Source of the DNA: JBDWFY01 sp964291365
GTDB lineage: Bacteria > Pseudomonadota > Alphaproteobacteria > Rhizobiales > Stappiaceae
Reading direction: 5' to 3'
NCBI GenBank assembly: GCA_964291365.2
Contig: OZ219977.1
Span: 1-64,000 of the forward strand
DNA length: 64,000 nt
Shown: piece by piece, positions 44,298-53,900 of the stretch
Numbering within the stretch: position 1 is the first letter of the stretch
How the letters are laid out: each line of letters begins with the position of its first letter
Program-made: the position numbers and the translations under genes
Notes under the pieces: generated by a model
Databases searched by the model: none
Told to the model about the DNA's origin: nothing
What the model saw: only the letters and a program-made list of their open reading frames with translations

Positions 44298-45384
44298 ATG
44301 GCGAACAAGCAACCAAAGATGTACATTCTGGATACCAGTGTTGCTGGATTGATGTTAGACGGAGAGTTGTGGTCGCGGGAGCCTGGCCTCCTTGTGCGCT
44401 ACCACAAAGATCTACAGACAACTCTATTACACCCGGATTCAAAGGTGACCCTCAGCGACTTGGAAGGCTCGTCATCTACAGTACAGCGGTCCGTTCATGC
44501 ATGGAAATGGACTCAGAGCATCATCCAGACACAGAAGAACACTGGTACCAAGTTGCTTGTGACGCCCACGGTACAGAATGAACTTACGGATGCCTTGCAG
44601 GTGTGTACTTGCATGTATATCTGTTCGATTGGCTTTGGTGTTGATAGTTTGTTCTCTCCCCAGTTTCGAGAGAACGCGTGGAAGTGTTGTGAGGAAGTCG
44701 GGATCGAAGAACTTTACGACTTGTGTTATCACGTAAGTCCATCGGATGTGAACAATGTGGTGTCTACGGTTGAATCAGAGCTAATGGCAGCCGTTGCTCC
44801 GAGGCATCTCACCCCAATGGAAAAGAAAGCAGTTTTACCAGCTATCAATGCGTTTGCCAACCAAGCGACCATGGCAAGGCTCGCCGAGGACATCAAAATC
44901 TACATCGAGGCTTGTATCGCAAGCCAGAAACTACGAGGCAACGTGGTGATGCTGGTGACGGATGATCACAAGTTCTTCCGTGTATGTGCTAGGAGTGTGA
45001 TCGCTGAAAACATCCTGATGGAACAAGTCCAGACTTTGGTAAGGGAAGCCCGGCCTCGCGACCGTAATGGTGTGGAGGATACCCACCCACCAATCCGTGT
45101 CAAGCTTGCTGGTGAAATCATACCTGGCGTGTAAGTATCTTGGTATCTTTTTATATTGTACAATACAGACATAATAGTGTAATAACGTTTCCATGACACC
45201 CTTTTTTTTTAATCTTTTCTATTTTTTTTGTGTAATTTCCCATGTACTCTCTGTAAATCTAGCTATGCTATATTTTGGCTTGGTCTCTGGCCCAGTCTGA
45301 TCACCATGTTCATAAGAATACTTTCATTCTTGCAGAAAATTGCCTATTGATGCAGTGGAATTTGGCCGAGTTCAAGCCTATTAA
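44298..45384 (+). CDS. PIN-like domain protein, copy 2 (complete)
   Basis: Exons 44298-44600, 44664-45130 and 45336-45384 join to 819 nt (272 aa) ending RVQAY and TAA. The introns are 63 bp (GTGTGT...CCCCAG) and 205 bp (GTAAGT...TTGCAG). The start MANKQPKMYILDTSVAGLML has the LDTS motif of PIN nucleases (first Asp), TPTVQNELTDALQ supplies the conserved Glu, and VVMLVTDDHKFFRV the paired Asp residues, so the four acidic positions of a metal-dependent PIN ribonuclease appear intact. A helical middle part (MEKKAVLPAINAFANQATMA) is unassigned. The ATG context (CAAGATGG) is good. It is nearly identical to 37051-37881 over the core, including the first intron, but not at the ends. The PIN assignment rests on motif order only; the substrate is unknown. 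Confidence 0.75.
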
Positions 45385-45413
45385 ACACATAGCTTTGATT
45401 TCTCCCCGCTTTT

Positions 45414-45740
45414 CCAGTCCATGACAGTGTGGTGGTAACCACCCACTGTCCATGGGTTATCATTTAAATTTGTTGAATCAATCAATTATGCCACTGATCT
45501 CTTATTTATTATGTGCTGTTTTGATTTCTTGCTTCCTCCCCTCTGCATCTGGAGTGGATGACAGTGTGGAGGTAACCACCCACTGTTCATGAGTTATCAT
45601 TTATCTGATTTTTGAGTTCTGTTGAATCAATCATTTTTGCTATTGCATTTATCCCTTGCTTCCTCCCCTCTGCATCTGGGAATGGATGGCAGTGTGGAGG
45701 TAACAACACACTGTTCATGAGTTATATATCTGATTTGGTC
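45414..45740 (+). repeat. Three-copy minisatellite (about 127-138 bp unit)
   Basis: ATGRCAGTGTGGWGGTAACMAC starts units at about 45421, 45559 and 45686. Each is followed by CACTGTYCATGRGTTAT and, in two, CTTGCTTCCTCCCCTCTGCA. Each unit contains an inverted GTGGTGGTAACCACCCAC core. It lies in the 3' flank of PIN copy 2, probably in its 3' UTR or just beyond. Confidence 0.75.
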
Positions 45741-46068
45741 TCTGTTGAATTATTGACCACTTGTGATTAATTTTATTGTAAGTCGCTACAAGTATGCTGG
45801 ATGTGATATTTATGTTGACTTTTCAAAGCTGAGGTAGCCCATCCATTGGCACACACTGACTGCGCATGCGTTGGGTTATACTGAATTTCTATCATGCACC
45901 TGACCCAGAGGAGAAATTTTGCGGAATGCACATTTAATTATTGCGCACCAGATGCAATGTATTGTTATTGCTGACTCAGCGAGTTGACCTGGGTTGCATG
46001 GGTGTACATTGCTGCTTGGGCAATTGCACAAGAGCACTCTAATTAGAATCGGTGCTCTGCACCTGCAC

Positions 46069-46415
46069 TAGTCTCGTGCCCAGACCCCACCCGGTACCCT
46101 CTGTGAGGGAAAAGGGGTCTGGTGAATTTGGAGCGTTTTCTTGGTTTGGCCGGCTCAGTGCGCACGCGCCACCACTGTTGTACTGAAACAAATCTTGGAT
46201 CTGATTGGTCAGTAATGCTGCTTGGGCGTGGGCCGACGATTCAAATATATAGCAGGCAATGGCACTTTGCATTCCTGCGGTTGGTGAGTTATATGACTGC
46301 TCTAAAGCTGCAATCTCATTGGAGCGCTCAAATTCCTTTCCCTGGCCCTAGGATTGTGTCCAAATTCACCAGACTCCTTTTCCCTCGCAGAGGGTGGGGT
46401 CTGGGCACGAGACTA
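46069..46415. mobile_element. TAGTCTCG-type foldback MITE with exact 9-bp TSD
   Basis: TAGTCTCGTGCCCAGACCCC at both ends in inverted orientation, continuing into CCCTCTGYGAGGGAAAAGG and TCTGGTGAATTTGGA arms of about 75 bp. CACCTGCAC flanks both sides (46060-46068 and 46416-46424). Length 347 bp. Confidence 0.9.
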
Positions 46416-46675
46416 CACCTGCACCTGACCTAACTGCAGCCCAGATCGGCTCCTCCCAGTTTTTCAGGGTCAGTATGAAAAGAAAAAAGGCAGCTGCGCG
46501 GGTCAGCATGCACGGGGATTAAGTTTTTAAGCTTGCGCAGTGCAGTGGCGGGGTTTGGGAGGGGGGGCAGACGCTAGCTAGGCCAGAGCAGCCCATTGAG
46601 TAACACGTGTATATTTCGTTGATCGGAGCTATATCGGTTCTTCTTGCTGTCACGATCCGTTTGAATCGGTTTACC

Positions 46676-46732
46676 ATGGCCTCCCTAGCTACTAAAAGGC
46701 TCATACGTGAGCTAAGAGAGTTAAGCCCCTAA
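46676..46732 (+). pseudogene. Orphan N-terminus resembling the E2 (UBE2R-like) first exon
   Basis: ATGGCCTCCCTAGCTACTAA... reads MASLATKRLIRELRELSP and stops. The E2 gene at 50869 begins MASIATRRLMSELKELNEEN. The nucleotide match covers the ATG and about 16 codons with mostly synonymous or conservative changes, and both have an ACCATGGCCTC start context. No further E2 sequence follows, so it is a truncated duplicate or a very short remaining piece of a lost paralogue. Confidence 0.5.
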
Positions 46733-48322
46733 TCGTCCCTTCACAATAATGCACAGACAATTTCAAAATTGCAAATTGCAGGTAGCTATTTAGAACAACA
46801 AAGTATAAACGAAACAAAAAAAGTGGAAGGATCCCTTCACACAGCAACAACAAAAACACAAACCCCCCCTCCCCCCGCAAACTGTGAATGATCATGAATC
46901 ATAGTGATTAAGTGATACATAAATAAAGCTCTAATAGGGACACTTCCTTCATAGTTGTGATTAAATACATGAAGAGTGATCTGAAACTCAACAAAATCCC
47001 AGTTTAGTGGGAGGATTCCTCCACACTCCTTGGTCAGATATAATAATAATAATTATACATGTACCTAAGTTGCTGGGGTGCGACCATCGACTTTCAATGC
47101 CGAGTATGGTAACTTTCTGTAAGGGGAATTCAGAAAAAAAAAAAAAAAAATCATGTAAGGAACTAGATGAAATTTGCCCACAGTTAGTAGGATGGGAGGG
47201 GATGTTTTTACAAATCATACAATAGGTAGGGAAAAAAGCAAGTTACACACTAAGTAGAAAAGAAAAATGAGAACATATGAAAAAATTTACAACATTAAAT
47301 TTTGTTCTGTAATGAATAGCAATTGTATTTGCAGCTCTTCATGGTGCCACTGAGTTCCTAGGCCTATAATTGTTGAAAGGGAAGCAAGTCAACCATTTAT
47401 CTGCTACTACTACTCAGGGTTTATTTCATAATCTTGTTTCAGACAGGCAAACGTCAGTTAAGGAATTCTAGGGGGAAGCATGCACAAATCCTAGGGGGCA
47501 ACCTATACAAAAAGTGGAAATAAACGCTACAGTATCTATACAAACAATGTTATGTGTATTAAATAATTGGTCTTGTGCCCAGCCCCTCCCATGAAAAATT
47601 GAGAAAGCATCTAAGAGAGTATCAAACGTGCTAGTCTTCGGAGAGTAGTGTGACTTCCCGTCTTTCGCACGTGACTAAGCCGCCAATTTCACCACCTGCT
47701 CTCATTGGCAAAAATTTTGTTCCACGGATTTTTTATCACGTTACAAGACCACTAATTGGCTCGTAGTCAGGTGTGCACACAACAAACGGTGACTGTCTTT
47801 AACTCCACTGAGGACAAATTAATGATGTGTATATACGGACAGAGTATACGTAGTATCTGGGGGAGGAATGCTTATAGAATCATCTGTAAAGAATTCCTAC
47901 CAACCTCCTGGCATTATTGTAGTGCATTTTATTTCAGATCAAACAACGTGAAAACATCGGCCACAGAACCACCATTTTTTGCTATTTCTGCGACTAACTC
48001 TTCAGCAATAGCACCCATCCACTATTGCTCCAGCGAAAACTTAGAGCACTTTTAGTATTGTCTTCATGCTGGTTAAGGTAGGGATACAAATGCTTCTTCC
48101 CCTCTGTCAAACTTGATTTTTACGTTTGGAGGGCATGACTTTAGAAGCTCCTCCTACTTAATTGGTTAATTGGTTGTGGTTACTTCAGTGTTAAGGAGAT
48201 AGCACTTGGATTGAACTTGTTCTAGAATGAGCTCACAATCTAAACTAAACACAGTAAAAATTTTACTGGTGACATGCCTCAACTGCAATGAGTCAGACCA
48301 CATCTTGAGTATGCAATAGCCC
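46733..48322. other. Unannotated stretch with a repeat relic
   Basis: Holds A/T-runs (47130-47150) and a CGCCAATTTCACCACCTGCT block (47680-47750) shared with 61052-61110. A short minus frame with ATG (about 48032-47945, MGAIAEELVAEIAKNGGSVA) is protein-like but isolated. Confidence 0.35.
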
Positions 48323-49697
48323 ATTTCACTAACCATAGATAATATAGACTACGTAACCGGAATTGGAAACTGCTCACGTGAATCACAGATTTAATACAAG
48401 CCATGGTGGGACACTCCGTGTCACCCTGATTGAGGTAACTGAATAAGGTTCTACTCAAGCCAGTGCTAGCCATGTTGAGGCAACAAAAGCAAAGCTCTAT
48501 GATACAAGAATACTACTACAGTGCTCCACGGAAAGAGAGTAGATTTTGAAATTTTTTTACATTTTGGGCCGTAACTTTCTTCTGTAAAGGTTTTGAGTGC
48601 CCAAACTTGATACACACACTCTTCTACCTATCTCCTATCTACAGCTGCGGTGAAACGTTATTAACCACAAGTGTTGTGATTTTATGGCTTCTCAAAGAGT
48701 AGTCATAAGAAAAATACTTTAGGATAATATTTTTTACACCCTTTTTAGTTAAGGGCCAAAATGTTTCACATATGTGGACCTACTAACAAAGAAACTTGAT
48801 GCCTAATATGAGGTCTTAATTATTGATGATTGAGGTTTTAATTACAGATTTGTACTTTTTGAAGGGTTAGGATCCAAATTTCCATGATTCCCATAGTTAA
48901 GGACTCGTTTCCTAGAAGATATTAGCCTTGTCCCTGAAGTTTCGTATTCTCAAATTTGGGACCTTAACGTTGAACAGAACGGAATTGGTGAGCCAAAATG
49001 TCCAAAAAATAGTAAAAACTTCTGATTTTATGATTTTAGTGAAGTAATTAAAAGGCATGTCCTGGTCAAGGGTGTGGTTTGTGGGACTAATTAATACCAC
49101 CAAAGTGACCCTATTGGCCTATAGTTTCAAATGGATACTTTGATGGGCAGTGTACCTGGCAGTATTACAAAATCAATACTTTAGGCCTATTTTCAAAATC
49201 TACTCTCTTTGTGTGGAGCACTGTAGCAATAATATTATTCTGTGAGGAGCGCAGCTATGTATGAAGGTGTTTTCTGGGAACAAAGTTGCTTGTCACTGTT
49301 TCAGTCATCTACATCCACGCTATCTCCACACTATGCTGTACAAAACCGTACTTCTGGGATGGTATCTTGTCTCATGTGGCAGCATTTACCAAAAACAGAA
49401 GCTCACAGTCAAAGTACAGTGCCTCTGCACTGGGACAACCACTTTTTGGAGCAAAATTTGGCTACAAATCTCAAAAAATTACGCTACATGTATTTAGAAG
49501 TCATCCCATTGTTGGAACTAGAACACCTCAAATATTAAATTTGGTAAATTTAGTATTTGGAAAATACACAATTTTTGGCCGTTTTTGTGATTTTTTTGGT
49601 GCACTTTTATCTTGTAAATTAGGCAACCTGGATTGTTCCACATATGGTTTACTCAGGTGAGCTCCTGGTTACGTAATCTGTATTGTCTATGCACTAA
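48323..49697. mobile_element. Outer TIR element hosting another MITE
   Basis: CATAGATAATATAGACTACG...TAACCGG (about 48334-48361) is inverted near 49670-49692 (GGTTACGTAATCTGTATTGT...CTATG), about 28 bp with few mismatches. The complete CAGTGCTCCAC MITE lies between. The exact outer ends are uncertain. Confidence 0.5.
48519..49223. mobile_element. CAGTGCTCCAC-family TA-flanked MITE (705 bp)
   Basis: The left end CAGTGCTCCACGGAAAGAGA...GTAGATTTTGAAA is inverted as TTTTCAAAATCTACTCTCTT...GTGTGGAGCACTG. TA is at 48517-48518 and 49224-49225. CAGT ends and the TA target indicate a Tc1/mariner-type element, distinct from the CAGTGCAACC family. No transposase inside. Confidence 0.85.
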
Positions 49698-50321
49698 GGA
49701 ATACAGATTACATCCAGACTGCCATTTAAGCCCCACCTAATGCCTATTTCCACACATATGAAGCAATAGCTCAACTATAGGGCGTACGCTGCAGGCCGTC
49801 TCATCGCATACCAACAGAATATACCATCTTTCACTCACCTGGTACAAATTGCCCCATCCTCTGAAAGTAATCTTACTTGGAGCTATAGCCCAGTGACAAC
49901 AATGATTGATTCTCCACTAATTTTCTTTGTCACGGCTATTAAACCAGGCCCTGGGGGATGGTATGGACATAGAAGTGGTCAAGTGGCTGATAAAACACAA
50001 GGCAAATAAATGTACTGCACAACCAAGCATATGCATTAGTTGGTTTACTGTGACGTTCTCTAACATGGACCACCATGTACGTTGTCTAGCTAGCTCATTA
50101 CCTTAGCTCCAACCATTGGTTTAGCTATTTAGCACTGATCTTGTGGCTGTTTGAAGCAATCGACAAACTATCTTGCCAAAAGTTATTTTGAACAACAGGG
50201 CAAATAGTAACTGCCACCACTCTCTGATTTGGATTGCCATCAGAGAGTGTCTGCTGCTAATCTCCTTCAAATCCCCACCCCTCTCCGTGAGGGGGGTAGT
50301 CGGTACTGACATTGATAGGTG

Positions 50322-50337
50322 CATTACAGAGTCCATG
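50322..50337 (-). repeat. Solo end of the TTA-target MITE family
   Basis: ATTGATAGGTGCATTA matches the right end plus TTA target of the MITE at 557-901; the upstream CCCCACCCCTCTCC.. block is also similar. Confidence 0.55.
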
Positions 50338-50574
50338 ACTCTGGAGGGGGAATTCGCCAGTGCGCCTCAGTAAATACGCCGCAATGGAATGATTTATAGG
50401 ATGTCTACGCTGAATACCGCACAATTTTTTTTCTGCTTTAGTGTGTCGGTTTCTCGAATGAAAAACAAACAACCTTAATATTTACTCACCTAAAGCGATC
50501 GCACAGCCTTGTCTATTTGAGTCCGGTCTTATCATCTTTTACGAGTAGCTAGTCACATAGAATGCCAACGAGTT

Positions 50575-50665
50575 ACAGTATAGTCGTAGGGCGTATACGT
50601 ATAATATTATACGTATATATATATAATATATATACACGTACGTACACGTACACACGTACACGAGA
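50575..50665. repeat. AT/ACGT palindromic microsatellite
   Basis: CGTATAATATTATACG is followed by (TA)n and alternating ACGTACGTACACGTACAC units. Strongly self-complementary; about 200 bp upstream of the E2 gene start. Confidence 0.7.
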
Positions 50666-50700
50666 ATAACTCACGTGATCGTGAACAAACATCAATACAG

Positions 50701-50787
50701 TGACGTCAGTGTCCCACTCCGCACGCACCCCCCCCGGCCCCGGGCCCCGGGCCCCGCGGACCGTCCCCGGTCGATCCCTTTATAATA
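50701..50787 (+). promoter_or_regulatory. Candidate promoter of the UBE2R-like gene
   Basis: A perfect palindromic CRE, TGACGTCA (50701-50708), is followed by a C/G-rich block (50728-50770, GGCCCCGGGCCCCGGG) and a TATA-like TTTATAATA (50779-50787). The ATG of the E2 lies about 82 bp after the TATA-like box, leaving room for a short 5' UTR that includes the upstream ATG at 50832. Assignment is by motif and position only. Confidence 0.5.
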
Positions 50788-50831
50788 CATTACATATCAC
50801 ACGTTGCGCGCGCACGCCACGTGGAGGATTT

Positions 50832-50921
50832 ATGGCCTCGGCCTCGTGCCCAGGCCCATCATTTGACCATGGCCTCAATCGCAACAAGAAGGCTCATGTC
50901 CGAGCTCAAAGAGCTCAATGA
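50832..50921 (+). promoter_or_regulatory. Overlapping upstream ORF in the E2 leader
   Basis: An ATG at 50832 opens 29 codons (MASASCPGPSFDHGLNRNKK...) and stops at TGA 50919-50921, inside the first exon of the E2 gene but in another frame. Its ATG lies 37 nt before the E2 ATG in nearly the same ATGGCCTC context, so if transcribed it would be expected to lower translation of the E2. Confidence 0.5.
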
Positions 50922-53900
50922 GGAGAACTGTAATGATTTTGTAGTTTCAGTGAATGAAGAAAACGTCCTTAGTTGGAAAGTTATTTTGTTTGGACCGTCA
51001 GATAGTCCTTATGCTGGCGGTCACTTTGAGGTAAATTTATCATAGTTGCAATCCTAGTGTAGCTTTGATGATAGCAGTACCCACTGTTTCTTACATTCAG
51101 GCTCTGTTGGACTTTCCGACTAACTACCCATTTTCACCGCCGCGGCTGACCTTCACTTCTCCAATGTTTCATCCGAACGTGTACGAGGTAAGGCTCCAAT
51201 TCGTTGATAATTTATTAGTTTCTCATCAGGTAGTCTCCCAACACACCATACTGGCGGGCGGGTATTACCCATTATTTTAATTAATGCAAACCACAGATAT
51301 ACAAACACTAGAGAGCCACTCAAAGTACACAGTGCTATGCATACGGATACTTGAAATCTACCAATGCTGACTGGGCAGCTGTTTGAAAACCTGTGTCAAG
51401 AGTATCAACAGAAAAACAGCAGGATCTTTTTCGGAGTTAGACAGCAGCTAGCCATAGTCTCTTGAGCTTGGTAGTGATGGATCACGCGATCAGACATGCC
51501 CCTTTCTTGCATAACTTTTGTCTTTAGTACAGCAGATTGCAGTTGCGTTCGAAAATCGCATGTTGTATGGACTGTCACGGAAGTAGTGAAGATCACTTTC
51601 TGCTCACAGTAAAAGTTCACACACCTTCATGTTTTAAAGCAAAACAAATAGACTTATTAGCGTGGGCGCATGCAATCTCTGTGCCACTTTCCGTGAAAAT
51701 TGACGTAATACATGATATTCGAATGCAACTGAAATTTACTGTATGCTGTCAAGCCTGTGGGCTCTTCTTTTTTTCCTCAAGACTCCATAAATTTGCCATA
51801 ATATTGCTGTAGACCTTATCACAATTGGAGAGTGAATGAAAAACTTAGTGCTAGAATTTTGATGTCAGCACTTATACGTGGTGGGATAGGGGTCTCAAGA
51901 CCTACAGCACTGGATGAACCGTTGGACAGTTTTTTACTATTAATTGCATATTTTTCTTATGTTTGCAATTAATAGATTCACAAACATAAACATGCACATA
52001 TATGATAGTATCATAGATTATAGAGCTACTTACGTATATGGGATAGGAAACGGATAAATTTTGCAAAACATTCCCCCGAATACTTGCCACAATACATTGA
52101 TATGGGCATAGGCCACAAGGGCACAAATTTTTTTTGAAAATGACAAAAATGGATAGCTGCTACTGCTTTGTTTCAGCCTCACAATGAAGACAGCAGGCTA
52201 TTGTCCAGCCAATGCAACACTACAAGCCTTGTTTGACGGAACGTTTTTCAGTCCTCAGACCTTCATCAGCTGTACAAGAAACTGATCACAAAATGACACT
52301 GACTAAGAACACAGGTGTTGAAACTGGGGTGTTAAAATGGGGAATTAAAGTGATAAGTAAGGAGTGACAGGGTGATAAAGGTTAACAGTCAATTGTGGCT
52401 ACAGTCTTACTTGTCATTTTCATTAGCACACCAGTTTCAACACCTGTGTTCTTAGTTAGCAAGTGTCATTTTGTGGTCAGTTTCTTGTATAGCTGATGAA
52501 GGTCTGAGGTTCTGTCAATGAAAAGTTGATGAAAGTTGATAAGTTAGCTACTACATTCAATGAAGCACTATTGTGCGAAACCCTCGGCGCAGTTGCCTAA
52601 GCACATGCATATATTGCACTGCTACTATAAACTTGCAGACAATCATCTGACATTGTTCCAGTTGCATATTAGAGCAGTGAAAGCCATGGGCATCATCATG
52701 CTGCACTGCTCCTAAACAGACTATAATAACCTGTAAACCACAAGAATGTGCATTGCACGATATTACGTAATCAACCCGCCACGTGTGCCAGCATAGTGCC
52801 AAGTCAGCAGATACAAACCAAGAAGCTCTCGAGGATAGTTGCTACTTTAGTTTGATCAGTGACTAGTCAGTCGTGTTATAGGAGCTATCGCTAGATCTAC
52901 ACACTAGTCTTGTTGAAAAGAAGCCATCGCTGTCCCTTCTGTTCACAGAGAGCTCACCAGGAAGCGAGAAAGGCAGTCGTGGTCAGCAAATGTCGCCATA
53001 ACTTTTGAACAAAGCCTTTTCAAAGAATTCCACACGTTTCATTTGTTAAAATCGCCACGAGAAGCCTAATGGTACCCTGCTTTCAACTTATAAACAAGGT
53101 ATGTAGCCGCTAGTGCGGTAACAGACAGACAGACACACACACACACACACACAGACACACAGAATGACTACCGTAACCCTCGCGCATGCGCCGAGGGTTA
53201 ATTACTGAACAATCAACTATTCCAGTATACTTATCAGTGTACACTACAACTGCAATTTATCGAATCTGGTGGGGCCATGACCGTGTGGTTGACCACTACA
53301 CAGTATACACGCCCACAAAGTCAGTAATCCACCCAACACTATGTCAGTGCCACTGATCAGCAACTAGCTAGGCTTCTTTTTTTGAGATTTTGGTGATTGG
53401 TTCTCCACTCTAGTAGAAGATACTGGTTCCATTCCAAGGATCTTAAGAGAGCTATATGGAAGTAAATCTCGAGTTTGAGAGTCTGGAAATGTCTGTTACT
53501 GAAATGTACCAAATTAGAAGTTGACCTCAGACACAAGCGATCGAGATAGTGGCTGTACTGCGAAGGCCACAGAAGTTTTGTTACTGTAGCTAGAGTCTTT
53601 CGAGTTGGAGACTAGCTAGTGCTAAGGTAGAGCTTCAATCTGGCATTTACTAGACAAAAGAGCTACACTCTGGGTAGAAGTTACACACTGTTGAAGCACG
53701 CGTGTTCTCTGGGATATTTATGTCACCATAACTCGGAAGATACTCCAGCTAAATCATTCTGGATTGTTGTATAAATAGTTCAGTAGTTCTTCTATGGATG
53801 GCTAAAGCCGGTAAGCCTTACCTTACTTGTTACTAAAATGTACCAATTAAAACCATACCTATGTCTGAATGATTTCTTGGGAGGTGGCATGACACAGACG

